Shown piece after piece: positions 51,346-60,764 of a stretch of 64,000 bases of DNA. Positions within the stretch are counted from its first letter, which is position 1. Every line of letters starts with the position of its first letter. Source of the DNA: an uncultured Endozoicomonas sp. Lineage in GTDB: Bacteria > Pseudomonadota > Gammaproteobacteria > Pseudomonadales > Endozoicomonadaceae. Both the position numbers and the translations under genes were made by a program. Location of the stretch: contig OODV01000151.1 of the NCBI GenBank assembly GCA_900299555.1, forward strand, positions 1 through 64,000. The letters are read 5' to 3'. Under the pieces are notes generated by a model. The model saw only the letters and a program-made list of their open reading frames with translations, did no database searches and had not been told where the DNA came from.

Positions 51346-52908
51346 TTGGCGCTTAGTGAAGACAACTCCGGTGCGCTGCTGGATCAGTTCGCTGGCATAG
51401 ACCCACAGGAAGAGGCCCATCGCCCAGTGCTACACGCGCTTGGGGAATTGGCTGACCGTGAGTTATGTCGCAGGCGTCTTCTGCCCTACATAATGAAATC
51501 CAACCCTCGCTATAACCCGGGGTGGGTACATAAAGACATTTGCGTCCGCCTTGAACGATTTGAAAAACAGGTTATCGCGGGGGCTTCCCCCAGGCTGATG
51601 ATCACTGTGCCTCCGCGACACGGTAAGAGTGAAATTGCTTCCCGTACTTTCCCGCCATGGTTCCTTGGGCGTAACCCGGATATGGATATTATTGCCTGTT
51701 CCCATGGTGCATCGCTGGCAGAGAGCTTTTCGCGGAAAGCCCGTGACCTTGCCAAAACAGATATGCACCAGTCTGTATTTCCTGAAATGCAGATCGACCC
51801 CAGTGCCCAGGGTGTTAAGAACTGGCTGACTACAGACGGGGGTGGATACCTCCCTGCTGGGGTGGACGGACCAATTGTAGGACGTGGGTTCAACGTCGGT
51901 ATCATCGACGACGTTCATAAGTCATGGAAAGAAGCAGACTCCGAGGGGATACGGGACGATATCTGGGAGTGGTACACGGGCGTTTTCTATAACCGTGCTG
52001 CTCCCGGAGCGGGCATCATTTTGATTATGACCCGCTGGCACCATGACGATCTCGCAGGCCGTTTACTTGAAGATCAGAAGCATGGTGGTGATAAATGGGA
52101 GTTGGTTGAATACCCAGCCATTGCCGTTAACGATGAAACATATCGTCCCAAAGGCGAACCCCTTCACCCTGAACGCTACGACCTGAAAGCTCTTGAGCGC
52201 ATTAAGCGGGTATCAGGCCCCCGTGCTTGGCAGGCACTTTTCCAGCAGAAACCTACAGCGGATGAAGGTGACTACTTCACACTGGCCATGGTCCGTTATT
52301 ACAGACCCGGCGAGCTTCCCGACAGGGACACCCTCCGTTACTACACCGCATGGGATACAGCGGTAGCCACGAAAGAAGCCAATGACTGGAGTGTCGGTAT
52401 CACAGTAGGTGTTGACCCCCAAGAAAACATCTGGGTTGTAGATTTGGTTCGCCGCCGCATGGATTCAGCAGAGTTGGTTGAAGAGATTCTTGATGTTTGG
52501 GAAATGTATCGCAGTGACCTCTCGGGTATTGAAGAAGGTGTTATCAAACACGCTATTGGCCCTTTCCTTGAGAAGCGTATCAAAGAGCGCAGGGCACACA
52601 GTTTTAATGCTGAAACATTGAAAGTAGGGCGGGCGGATAAGGTAGCCCGTGCTCGATCCATCCAAGGGATGATGAAACAGGGACGTGTCTTCATCCCCGA
52701 ATCTGCTGGTTTCACCCCTGACCTTGTTAACGAGTTATTGCAATTTCCTAATGGCAAACATGATGACCAAGTGGATGCGCTTGCTCATATCGGTCAGATG
52801 CTGGGTGACTTTTCGACGGTAAAGCCCTCAGCGAAAAAGAAAAAGAAGTCCTGGCGCGACCGGTTGAAAGGCGGCACCAATACGCGACGGAGCGCCATGA
52901 GTGCATGA
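51346..52908 (+). CDS. Terminase large subunit
   Basis: A 520-residue packaging ATPase/nuclease. Walker A is VPPRHGKSEIA, Walker B is near GIIDDVHKSW, and TRWHHDDLAGRLL is the conserved coupling motif. The RNase H-like nuclease domain begins YTAWDTAVATKEANDWSVG (first Asp) and ends with KHDDQVDALAH (last Asp). It starts with TTG directly after a palindrome promoter site. Confidence 0.93.
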   Translation: MALSEDNSGALLDQFAGIDPQEEAHRPVLHALGELADRELCRRRLLPYIMKSNPRYNPGWVHKDICVRLERFEKQVIAGASPRLMITVPPRHGKSEIASRTFPPWFLGRNPDMDIIACSHGASLAESFSRKARDLAKTDMHQSVFPEMQIDPSAQGVKNWLTTDGGGYLPAGVDGPIVGRGFNVGIIDDVHKSWKEADSEGIRDDIWEWYTGVFYNRAAPGAGIILIMTRWHHDDLAGRLLEDQKHGGDKWELVEYPAIAVNDETYRPKGEPLHPERYDLKALERIKRVSGPRAWQALFQQKPTADEGDYFTLAMVRYYRPGELPDRDTLRYYTAWDTAVATKEANDWSVGITVGVDPQENIWVVDLVRRRMDSAELVEEILDVWEMYRSDLSGIEEGVIKHAIGPFLEKRIKERRAHSFNAETLKVGRADKVARARSIQGMMKQGRVFIPESAGFTPDLVNELLQFPNGKHDDQVDALAHIGQMLGDFSTVKPSAKKKKKSWRDRLKGGTNTRRSAMSA

Positions 52909-53195
52909 GAGACGACAAATTTGATTACCACTCCATCCGCCCACTTCACACTTTCAGTGAAGCAGTTGGGGGTCGGGCCAAAGAACAAAAACCAAAAGTG
53001 GACATTCCTGATCCACCCTGCGGCCAATGTCCGCACCTGCATATCTGTTCAGAGAATGAAGTTGCCTGTGCAGATTTTGCAATGTATGTGGACCAGGGCT
53101 ACCGAAAGAACGCGATGGTAAAACATTTTGAGGAAGTCAGCCCCCGACTCCCCCTTCAGGAACTATACAGACTGATATACAGGGAAGGTGAGTGA
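52905..53195 (+). CDS. Four-cysteine phage protein (96 aa)
   Basis: Contains CGQCPHLHICSENEVACADF, spacing C-x2-C-x5-C-x5-A-C-x2-F, the same as in the early protein at 36277-36552. Probably a zinc knuckle of an assembly or regulatory factor. Overlaps the terminase stop by 4 bases. Confidence 0.6.
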   Translation: MRDDKFDYHSIRPLHTFSEAVGGRAKEQKPKVDIPDPPCGQCPHLHICSENEVACADFAMYVDQGYRKNAMVKHFEEVSPRLPLQELYRLIYREGE

Positions 53196-55309
53196 TGGCT
53201 GTTGATAAGACAAGTTCAGAGTATTTGATTGCCGAGAAGAACCATAAACGATACCTCCGTGCCCGGGATAACGGCCACTCTGATTTTGTGAAAGAGGCTG
53301 AAACCTGTAAAGACTTTTATCGGGGGGAGCAGTGGGATGAAGACGATAAAGCTTTTCTGGATGAAGCAGGTCGTCCGGCATTAACCATTAACAAAGTTCT
53401 CAGTACGGTTAACACACTTCTTGGCGAACAGTCCTCTCGCAGGGCCAGCTATCAGGCAAAGATGCGAAAAGGTGGCTCACAGGAATTAGCTGCAATCCAT
53501 GCCAAGGTACTGCTACAAGTCTCCGAAGCCAATAACCTGGATTATCTTGAGTCTGATGTTTTCAGGGATGGTGTTATTACCGGCAGGGGTTACTTTGATG
53601 CACGGATGGACTTTGACTCGAATATCTACGGCGATGTACATATCACCCGTTGTAAAAACGGTGAAGTACTCCCTGATCCAGATGCCGATGAGTATGACCC
53701 AAAAACATGGAATGAGGTCACTACTACCGCATGGCTCTCCCTCGATGAGGTTGCTCATCAGTATGGTGAAGCTAAAGCAAGCGAAGTTAAGGACAAGGTA
53801 TCCGTAGGGGATTACTTCACAGACGACTCTGTTCTTTTTGGGTCTAGCAACAACACGTTTGGCGATAGAACAGGCGACCATGCAGATATTGACCCCGTTG
53901 AAGAAAGGGATGTGAGGGCGGTACGTGTTATCAGCCGTCAGTACTATAAGCCACGCTCCACCCGTTTTTTCGTTGATATGGAAACTGGGGATACCCGGCC
54001 AATACCAGAGGGCTGGTCGGACAAGCGCGTTGAGTTCACGAAAGCCATCTATGGCCTTGGGGAGCTTACCCGTAAGAGTCGCGTTATCCGTTGGACAACA
54101 ACCGCTGACTCTGTGGTGCTCAAGGATGAGTGGTCGCCATATCGTTCTTTCACGATCATCCCATACTTCTGTTACTGGGTAGACGGTAAACCCTTTGGCG
54201 TTGTTAAAAACCTGATCTCTCCGCAGGAACAACTGAATAAAATTAAAAGTCAGGAGCTGCATATCGTCAACAGCACCGCTAACAGCGGCTGGGTTGTTGA
54301 AGAAGACTCGCTGGTCAATATGACCGCTGACGAGTTGGCTAACCAAGGCAGCAAAACAGGGGTGGTACTTGAGGTTAAGAAGTCTGCCAGAAAAGACCCT
54401 GAAAAGATCAAACCCAATCAGATTCCGACTGGACTTGAGCGGATCAGCCTTAATACCCAGCAGGATATCAAAGAAATCTCCGGCGTTACGGATGCCATGC
54501 TTGGTCTGGAGAGTGCTGAAGTCTCAGGTGTTGCTTTGGAAAATAAGCAGGGGCGTGGGCAGGTACAGATACAGTGCCCCCTCGATAACCTGGCGCGTAC
54601 CCGTAAGTTACTGGGTGATAAGATTTTGGAGCTGATCAAAGACTTTTATACCGATGAGCGCCTTATCCATATCACCCGTGATGATCTCCTTGATCGCCCA
54701 GATGAACAGTTCACTGTCAACCAAGTGACCGCAGAAGGCAGAGTCCTTAACGACATGTCTGTTGGTGAGTATGAAGTGGTGGTGACCACCCAGCCTGCGC
54801 GGGACGCCTACAACGATAGTCAGTTTGCGGAAATGCTTTCCATGCGGAGTACCGGGGTGAATGTCCCTGCTTATCGGGTAGTTGAAGCTTCTCACCTTGC
54901 CAAGAAAGACGACATTGCCAAGGAAATGAAGCAACTGGAAGGGCTTGGCGAGCAGACCCCCGAGCAGCAGCAACTTGCCAATATGCAGATGCAGTTCTCT
55001 ATGAGCAGTATGCAGCTTGAACTCCAGAAACTTGCGAATGAAGTTGCCAAGCTTGCTTCTGAAACCCGTTTCAATGATGCCCGGGCGAAGGACGTTGCCG
55101 ACTCCGACGCGATGGAAATGCGCCACCTTGATGCTGATATGGCTAAGTCCCGGGAGGGCAATGACCTTCGCCGTGATCTATCGGATAAAAGCAATATTGC
55201 TGGCATAGACCGGCAGATACTTCAGCACCGTGGCCGCATGGCAGAGAAGGTCGCGGACGCTCAATTAAACCCCACCGTAAACAAGCAGGAGCAACAACCT
55301 AATGTCTAA
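53195..55309 (+). CDS. Portal protein, P22-type
   Basis: A 704-residue portal. Conserved stretches are DFYRGEQWDEDDKAFLDEAG, RPALTINKVLSTVNTLLGEQ, and YFDARMDFDSNIYGDVHITR; the C-terminal 200 residues form a helical barrel (Gln-rich, ending EQQPNV). This is the P22/Gp1-type used by many podoviruses: the dodecamer at the capsid vertex through which DNA passes. Confidence 0.92.
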   Translation: MAVDKTSSEYLIAEKNHKRYLRARDNGHSDFVKEAETCKDFYRGEQWDEDDKAFLDEAGRPALTINKVLSTVNTLLGEQSSRRASYQAKMRKGGSQELAAIHAKVLLQVSEANNLDYLESDVFRDGVITGRGYFDARMDFDSNIYGDVHITRCKNGEVLPDPDADEYDPKTWNEVTTTAWLSLDEVAHQYGEAKASEVKDKVSVGDYFTDDSVLFGSSNNTFGDRTGDHADIDPVEERDVRAVRVISRQYYKPRSTRFFVDMETGDTRPIPEGWSDKRVEFTKAIYGLGELTRKSRVIRWTTTADSVVLKDEWSPYRSFTIIPYFCYWVDGKPFGVVKNLISPQEQLNKIKSQELHIVNSTANSGWVVEEDSLVNMTADELANQGSKTGVVLEVKKSARKDPEKIKPNQIPTGLERISLNTQQDIKEISGVTDAMLGLESAEVSGVALENKQGRGQVQIQCPLDNLARTRKLLGDKILELIKDFYTDERLIHITRDDLLDRPDEQFTVNQVTAEGRVLNDMSVGEYEVVVTTQPARDAYNDSQFAEMLSMRSTGVNVPAYRVVEASHLAKKDDIAKEMKQLEGLGEQTPEQQQLANMQMQFSMSSMQLELQKLANEVAKLASETRFNDARAKDVADSDAMEMRHLDADMAKSREGNDLRRDLSDKSNIAGIDRQILQHRGRMAEKVADAQLNPTVNKQEQQPNV

Positions 55310-56405
55310 CTTTAACAGGGACGTTGAAAATGAAAATGTATATCTCGGCGGCGATCCAGTTCAGCCAGAAGATTTGGAAGCTGATGTTATCCTCCCTGGA
55401 GAGGAAGGCTACCAAGACCCAGAGCCAAACACAGCCCCTGACTACGAAAACGAGCCAGAGCCAAACACAGACCCTGACTCCGAAAACGAGCCAGAGAGCA
55501 GAGGCGAGCCAGAACAAAACAAAGAGGAAACTAACGCCACTCCAGAGAAAAAGGAAGTTGAAGAAGAAAATGCAGAGCCAGAGCCGCAAGCAGAACCGCA
55601 AATAGAGCCTGAACCTACCAAGAATCAGATGATTCCCAAGGCGAGGTTAGACAAAGAACTCCGCCATCGTCGTGCGCTGGAAGCGAAGATCAGGGAACTT
55701 GAGCAGGGGCAACAGCCTCAACCTCAACAAGTACCCGCTCAACAGCAAGAACCCGCACAGGCCCCCGAACCGCAGACACCAGAGTTGGATACTTCAGCCC
55801 TGGAACAGGCGTTCCTTGAGGGAGATATGACCAGCTTTGGAAAATCCCTCCAGGACTTGATGGCCAGCCGCGAGGCTCAGATTCGTGAGTCTGTTCGGAA
55901 TGAAATTCAGGAAGTTAAGAGTCAGGTTCCGCAGGAAATCCAGAAAACACAGGCCCAACAGGACTTCGATACTGTGCGGGATGAACTGGAGACTCAGTAT
56001 GAGTTTCTGGACCCAAACAGCGATCAGTTTGATGCTGATATTGTCGAAACGATTTCCGGTTTCCTCCCGGGCTATGTCAACAAAGGCTACTCTGCGGGCG
56101 AAGCTCTCCGGGAAGTCGCGGACAAGGTACTTCGTGTTGAGCGGCCCGAACTCTTTCAGGTGAAGCAGGAGCCACAGGAACCCCAACAGCCTACAGCCAA
56201 ACAACAGGAAGTACGCCAGCAGCGGATGAGTCTGGATAAAAAGCTTGAGGCTGCAAAGAACCAACCGCCTGCTGTTACCGGTGGTGATGTGCAACAGCAA
56301 GACCCGCTACCAGACTTTGAGAGTATGTCGGAGGAAGACTTCGACAAGTTAACGGAAAAGCAGTTGGACGAGTATTTGCGAAAAAGTGCGGCCAGCCGCC
56401 AATAA
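55302..56405 (+). CDS. Scaffold-like acidic protein
   Basis: A 367-residue protein with an extremely acidic Pro/Glu/Asn-rich N-terminal third containing an approximate repeat (DYENEPEPNTDPDSENEPES), a Gln/Pro-rich middle, and helical segments at the C-terminus. Location between portal and capsid genes and composition fit a scaffolding protein. It overlaps the portal gene by 8 bases. Confidence 0.7.
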   Translation: MSNFNRDVENENVYLGGDPVQPEDLEADVILPGEEGYQDPEPNTAPDYENEPEPNTDPDSENEPESRGEPEQNKEETNATPEKKEVEEENAEPEPQAEPQIEPEPTKNQMIPKARLDKELRHRRALEAKIRELEQGQQPQPQQVPAQQQEPAQAPEPQTPELDTSALEQAFLEGDMTSFGKSLQDLMASREAQIRESVRNEIQEVKSQVPQEIQKTQAQQDFDTVRDELETQYEFLDPNSDQFDADIVETISGFLPGYVNKGYSAGEALREVADKVLRVERPELFQVKQEPQEPQQPTAKQQEVRQQRMSLDKKLEAAKNQPPAVTGGDVQQQDPLPDFESMSEEDFDKLTEKQLDEYLRKSAASRQ

Positions 56406-56417
56406 CAGGAGCTACTG

Positions 56418-57173
56418 ATGGCATCTAATATCCTGATGATTTCCGATACGCAGACTAAGCCGGGGCAGGAATGGCCCCACCTTTCCAAACTGTCAGCGTT
56501 CATTATTCGACGCAGGCCGGATGTTATTGTGCATATCGGTGATCATAGGGATATGCCTTCGCTGTCTACCTACGATAAGGGCACTAAGAAAGCCGAGGGT
56601 AAGACTGTCTACCAGGACATTGCAGCGGGTAATGCCGCCATGGATGTTCTACTACATGACCTCAAGTGTTTGCAGGCTAAACAGCGAAGGAATAAGGAGA
56701 AGTTGTATAAACCACGGCTGGTTTTTTGTATTGGTAACCATGAAGAACGGATCATGCGGCATGTTAATGCTAACCCTGAGCTGCATGGTTTCCTCGACTA
56801 CTCAAAGTTAAACCTGAAGGGCTGGGAGGTTTATGACTACCTTGAAGTGGCTCGAATAGAGGGGATTTTATTCTCGCACTATTTTGCTAACCCCGGTACG
56901 GGTAAGCCAATTGGCGGCACTATCCAGAACAGGCTGAACAAGATTAAAGAATCATTCGCTCAAGGGCACCAACAGACATTTCAATTTGATAAGTGTCACA
57001 CTCTAAACCGCACCCTGCTTGGTGTCGTAGCGGGTGCTTTCTATATCCATGACGAAGGGTACATGGGGCCGCAGGGTAATAGACAGCATTGGCGTGGAGT
57101 CACTATGTTTAATCAGGCACAGAACGGGGATGCGGCACTTGAAGAAATCCGGCTTGATGACCTGATGACCTGA
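56418..57173 (+). CDS. Phage metallophosphoesterase
   Basis: A 251-residue calcineurin-type phosphoesterase. Metal ligands appear in order: ILMISDTQ (D), VHIGDHRDMPSLSTYDKG (GDH), FCIGNHEERI (GNHE), LFSHYFANPG and GHQQTFQFDKCHT. This DMPSLS variant is common near phage structural genes. Its role in morphogenesis is unknown. Confidence 0.85.
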   Translation: MASNILMISDTQTKPGQEWPHLSKLSAFIIRRRPDVIVHIGDHRDMPSLSTYDKGTKKAEGKTVYQDIAAGNAAMDVLLHDLKCLQAKQRRNKEKLYKPRLVFCIGNHEERIMRHVNANPELHGFLDYSKLNLKGWEVYDYLEVARIEGILFSHYFANPGTGKPIGGTIQNRLNKIKESFAQGHQQTFQFDKCHTLNRTLLGVVAGAFYIHDEGYMGPQGNRQHWRGVTMFNQAQNGDAALEEIRLDDLMT

Positions 57174-57192
57174 TGACCGATAAGGTGCGGTT

Positions 57193-57221
57193 TTGAATTA
57201 AAATATTAGCAATGCTAATAT
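57193..57221 (+). promoter_or_regulatory. Promoter of the capsid operon, overlapping palindrome site 17
   Basis: TTGAAT (57193-57198), a 17-base spacer and TAATAT (57216-57221) form a good sigma-70 promoter. The palindrome ATATTAGCAATGCTAATAT (57203-57221) covers the spacer and -10, so a bound repressor would block it. The capsid gene starts 180 bases downstream. Confidence 0.75.
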
Positions 57222-57402
57222 ATAAGTATTGAATGGTTCCAGTTGCCAAAATAACTGTTTTTTCGTGAGGTGCCACGTAAACCACCAAGGGCAGGTAACC
57301 CCACAGTTATCCGGGCCGACACCGAATGGTCGCTTCTCGTCCTTCCACGATACGGAAAAAACCAAATGGATTTTAACCACTGTATCAAAGGATTGAGAAG
57401 CA

Positions 57403-58530
57403 ATGGCTCAAACGGATTTCACAAAACTTTTAACGAATGAGAAGAATGTCTGGGTAAAACGAGCATGGAAACATGCCCGTGAGCATTCCTTCTTGATGAA
57501 GTTCGCCGGTACTGGCATGAACTCTATGGTTCAGCGTATTACTGAACTGACTAAAACCGAGAAGGGTGAAAAAGCCATCCTGCGGTTGGTGCCTGATTTG
57601 GCCGGTTCTGGTGTTGTGGGTGACTACGAACTGGAAGGGCATGAGGAAGAACTGAAGGCATACGACACCGAAATCTTCGTCGACCAGCTCCGAAATGCAA
57701 CCCGTGACAAAGGTCGGATGAACAACCAGAAGACGGTTATCAATTACCGTACTGAGGCCAAGGATAAGCTCGGTTTCTGGATGGCCAACATTATGGACCA
57801 ACTGGGTTTCCTGACTCTGGCCGGTGTTAACTATGACCTGAACACCGATGGTTCAGCGCGTGGCTCTGCTGGTAACCCCGCTGGTTACAAGCTGTCTGAC
57901 CTGGAGTACGCCAAGCGTGTTGCTGCTCCTACCGCAGGCCGCCACTTCCGCTGGGATGCTGCTGCCGGTGAGCTGAAACAGGGTGATACCAGCGCAATCA
58001 CCAAAGCAGATCACTTGACCTACAACGGGCTTCTGTCTGCCAGAGCGCACATGAAAAACCGCCATATCCGTGGTATCCGTTCGAAGGGCGGCGAAGAGTT
58101 TTACCATGTGTTCCTGAACCCAATGGCCTACCTGAAACTGAAGACGGACCCTGACTACAAGGCAGCACTGCAACATGCAGCCCCTCGCGGTTCCAGCAAC
58201 CCGATCTTCTCTGGCAACTCCGTCACTATGGACGGCATGGTTCTGCATGAGTACCACCACGTATTCAACACCTCTGGTGCAGCCGCAGGTTCCAAATGGG
58301 GTGCTGCTGGTGATGTGGATGGTTGCCGTATCTCCATGTGTGGTGCCCAGGCTCTGGCGATGTGTACGCTCGACTCTGATGCGATCTGGGAAGAGAAAAC
58401 TTTCGACTACGGTAACAGCCGTGGTATTTCGGTAGGCAAAATCTTCGGTCTGGAAAGACCCAAGTTTGTCTCCAAGAAGGAAGGCTCTGAGCAGGACTTC
58501 GGTGTCTGCAACTTCGACGTTGCAATCTGA
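57403..58530 (+). CDS. Major capsid protein, N4-gp56 family
   Basis: A 375-residue HK97-fold capsid protein of the N4-gp56/P22-like group. Visible family segments are REHSFLMKFAGTGMNSMVQR and IEELTKTEKGEKAILRLVPD-type (ITELTKTEKGEKAILRLVPD), and FLNPMAYLKLKTDPDYKAAL. It is the main shell subunit. Strong promoter upstream and terminator downstream fit high expression. Confidence 0.92.
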   Translation: MAQTDFTKLLTNEKNVWVKRAWKHAREHSFLMKFAGTGMNSMVQRITELTKTEKGEKAILRLVPDLAGSGVVGDYELEGHEEELKAYDTEIFVDQLRNATRDKGRMNNQKTVINYRTEAKDKLGFWMANIMDQLGFLTLAGVNYDLNTDGSARGSAGNPAGYKLSDLEYAKRVAAPTAGRHFRWDAAAGELKQGDTSAITKADHLTYNGLLSARAHMKNRHIRGIRSKGGEEFYHVFLNPMAYLKLKTDPDYKAALQHAAPRGSSNPIFSGNSVTMDGMVLHEYHHVFNTSGAAAGSKWGAAGDVDGCRISMCGAQALAMCTLDSDAIWEEKTFDYGNSRGISVGKIFGLERPKFVSKKEGSEQDFGVCNFDVAI

Positions 58531-58548
58531 TTTTGCAGTAAGGGGGTA

Positions 58549-58579
58549 AGGCGTTGGGGTAGTATCCAGCGCCTTTTTT
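58549..58579 (+). terminator. Rho-independent terminator after the capsid gene
   Basis: GGCGTTGG (58550-58557) pairs with CCAGCGCC (58566-58573), including one G-T pair, followed by six T. Located 20 bases after the capsid stop. Confidence 0.8.
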
Positions 58580-58597
58580 ATAAGCAAGGAGCAAAAA

Positions 58598-59008
58598 ATG
58601 AAAACGGTGTTTAACCCTACTACTGAAACAATCCGGGTTGCGAATCTAACGTCAGCGGTTGCAGTGATCGCCCCAGAAAAAACGAAAAAAATCCCCGACT
58701 CTCTTTTTGACGCTGCCTGTGCAGCGGGTTGTATCGTCCCAGAAGCCAATGGGGAAGCGCCTGTTGACCCAAGCCACGATGCTACTCCAGTGGTTGACGA
58801 CCCCACTACCCCAGGCGATGAGACAAAAGTTCCGCAGTTGGTTGAAGCTATTAATCAGGTACTGGCTGAAGATAACCCAGAGCTGTTGACCAACTCGGGA
58901 TGCCCGAAAGTCAGTGTGTTGAAGAAGATTGTCGGTGACCACACCGCTGATGATCGCGATCTTGCGTGGGAGCAGGTTCAGTCACAAAGCGCAGCAGGGG
59001 ATGCTTGA
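58598..59008 (+). CDS. Hypothetical phage protein (136 aa)
   Basis: Acidic protein starting MKTVFNPTTETIRVANLTSA, with a beta-rich N-terminus and a helical C-terminus (VPQLVEAINQVLAEDNPELL), the arrangement of small head-decoration or completion proteins; no family recognised. Confidence 0.6.
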   Translation: MKTVFNPTTETIRVANLTSAVAVIAPEKTKKIPDSLFDAACAAGCIVPEANGEAPVDPSHDATPVVDDPTTPGDETKVPQLVEAINQVLAEDNPELLTNSGCPKVSVLKKIVGDHTADDRDLAWEQVQSQSAAGDA

Positions 59009-59010
59009 TA

Positions 59011-59678
59011 ATGGCAACAAAGCTGGTGAGCCAGGTTATTGAACGAGCCAGAATCCTTTTACTGGATGCTGACCCAGATGGTGATTACCGCAGCAATGAC
59101 CCTGAGCTGTTGCAGTGGGTTCAGGAGGGACATAGTTTTATTGTCATCGTTAAACCCAACGCCAACGTAGCCAACACTAGCGTTCAGCTCCAGCCGGGTA
59201 CACGACAAGAGTTACCTGCTGGGGCTATTGGTCTTGTCCAGGTCTATAACAACATGGGTTCCTCTGGTAACACTCCCGGCAGTGTTATTACCATTGTTGA
59301 CCGGCAGACCCTTGATAATACTGACCCTGGCTGGCCTCAGCTACGCCAGATGCGACGGTTATTCACTATGTATATGATGAGAATGACCCTACTCATTTTG
59401 ATGTTTATCCCCCTCAGCCTAACCCTGCGGGGTATGTAAGGGCTGCATACCCGACCAATCCTACGCTACCAACTGGACTTGGTGATGCCATAACGCTGGA
59501 TGATATCTATGCTCCGATGCTTACGGACTACGTGGTTTTCAGGGCACTGAGTAAAGATGGTGTTAACCCTACTAATGACAGTCAGGCCATGGGGTATTAC
59601 ACCCGGCTTACGGAAGCTCTCGGTGTAAAAAGGAATATTGAGATTGCTCTTTCTCCTAACCAAGGGGTGATTGCATGA
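59011..59678 (+). pseudogene. Phage adaptor protein (DUF6682-like), frameshifted
   Basis: The first frame (MATKLVSQVIERARILLLDA to TLDNTDPGWPQ) switches near 59345 to another frame reading ATPDATVIHYVYDENDPTHF, DVYPPQPNPAGYVRAAYPT and DAITLDDIYAPMLTDYVVFR, ending at 59676-59678. The join is smooth if one base is added after CCTCAG. The whole, about 222 residues, matches the layout of DUF6682-type adaptors. No slippery sequence is seen, so mutation or sequence error is likelier than programmed shifting. Confidence 0.65.
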
Positions 59679-60307
59679 CCAACTATATGGATTTGTTGCC
59701 TGAGATTATCCCTGATGTTGAGGGTTGCCCGGTTCCGCTGGCAAAGCGGAGTTTTCGCAATGCCTGTATAGATTTTTTTAAACGCAGTGAGGCATGGGTT
59801 TACCGACCAACGTCGCTGACGACCATTAAGGGTATTCCTGAGTTGGAGATTGAAGTGCCCGCTGGTACTCGCTGCCATAGCATTTTGTCGCTTGGGTATA
59901 AGGGCAACCCCCTCAGCCCTACTTCCGAGGTCCTTCTTGATGATCGGGTTCCGGGGTGGAGGACTGCGGAGGGGCAACCACAGGTTTTCTTCAAACTGCC
60001 GGGGAATAAAGTTCGACTGTCGCCTATTCCTGTGGTGACAGAAGCCCTCGTCTTAAACATTTCGGTGGCCTTGGTGCCTACCCGCGATTCCTCCAGTATC
60101 GACGATGTTGTTCTGGAGGAATATTACGAAGCCCTTGTTTCAGGAACCCTCCAAAGATTGATGGGTATGCGTAACCAACCATGGAGCAATCCCCATCTAG
60201 CAGCTTCCCATGGTATGCAGTTTGAGGAAGCTATTACGGAAGCCAAGCGAAACAGTAAAGGCAATAACACCAGTAAAGTACGGGTGACGACTTATGGCGG
60301 ATACTGA
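59675..60307 (+). CDS. Head-tail adaptor/connector-like protein (210 aa)
   Basis: N-terminal helix-rich part (VPLAKRSFRNACIDFFKRSE) and a beta-rich middle (FFKLPGNKVRLSPIPVVTEA). In this operon position such proteins form the connector or tail adaptor. Overlaps the preceding stop by 4 bases. Function inferred from position. Confidence 0.55.
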   Translation: MTNYMDLLPEIIPDVEGCPVPLAKRSFRNACIDFFKRSEAWVYRPTSLTTIKGIPELEIEVPAGTRCHSILSLGYKGNPLSPTSEVLLDDRVPGWRTAEGQPQVFFKLPGNKVRLSPIPVVTEALVLNISVALVPTRDSSSIDDVVLEEYYEALVSGTLQRLMGMRNQPWSNPHLAASHGMQFEEAITEAKRNSKGNNTSKVRVTTYGGY

Positions 60308-60764
60308 ACAGGGCGTTTTAGACTACTGGTTGAAGGACGCACAGGCTGTTGCACTGGCGAACCTTTTAATAGATATCAGCCAGGTCTGGGATGACCTTAT
60401 TGATCAGGATGAAGCAGTTAATAGAGAAGCTATTAACAGGATGATGCGCTTTGCGTTGGTAGAAATACCAAAGAATACTTTCTACCAAGCCCATTTCGGT
60501 ACTTTGCATCCCGTTATTGAAGACCGTCTTTATACATGGCTGGACGCCAATGCTCTTGAAGCGGGGGGTAATAAAAGGGACTTACAGGTTTCCTACATTA
60601 TCCGTTCTGTTATCACCGACATTATTATCCATATTGCTTTTTTGGTCGGTGGTTTTGAACACAGGCAGCGTGCAGCACTTGCAATACGTCAGTTTGTCTA
60701 CAGGGATAATGAAAGTTTCAGTGAATATCTGGCAGAACACACCTCATCGGAAGGGGGTCAGTAA
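60294..60764 (+). CDS. Hypothetical phage structural-region protein (156 aa)
   Basis: Helical protein (QAVALANLLIDISQVWDDLI near the N-terminus; IIRSVITDIIIHIAFLVGGF a hydrophobic helix). Overlaps its neighbours by 14 and 1 bases. Function unknown. Confidence 0.55.
   Translation: MADTEQGVLDYWLKDAQAVALANLLIDISQVWDDLIDQDEAVNREAINRMMRFALVEIPKNTFYQAHFGTLHPVIEDRLYTWLDANALEAGGNKRDLQVSYIIRSVITDIIIHIAFLVGGFEHRQRAALAIRQFVYRDNESFSEYLAEHTSSEGGQ

Noticed and set aside
20262..57221. CRISPR-array interpretation of the repeated palindrome
   Set aside because: Copies are thousands of bases apart and placed before genes; there are no regular spacers or cas genes.
59011..59678. Programmed -1 frameshift in the adaptor gene
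   Set aside because: No X-XXY-YYZ slippery heptamer or downstream pseudoknot is evident at the switch point; a lost base is simpler.
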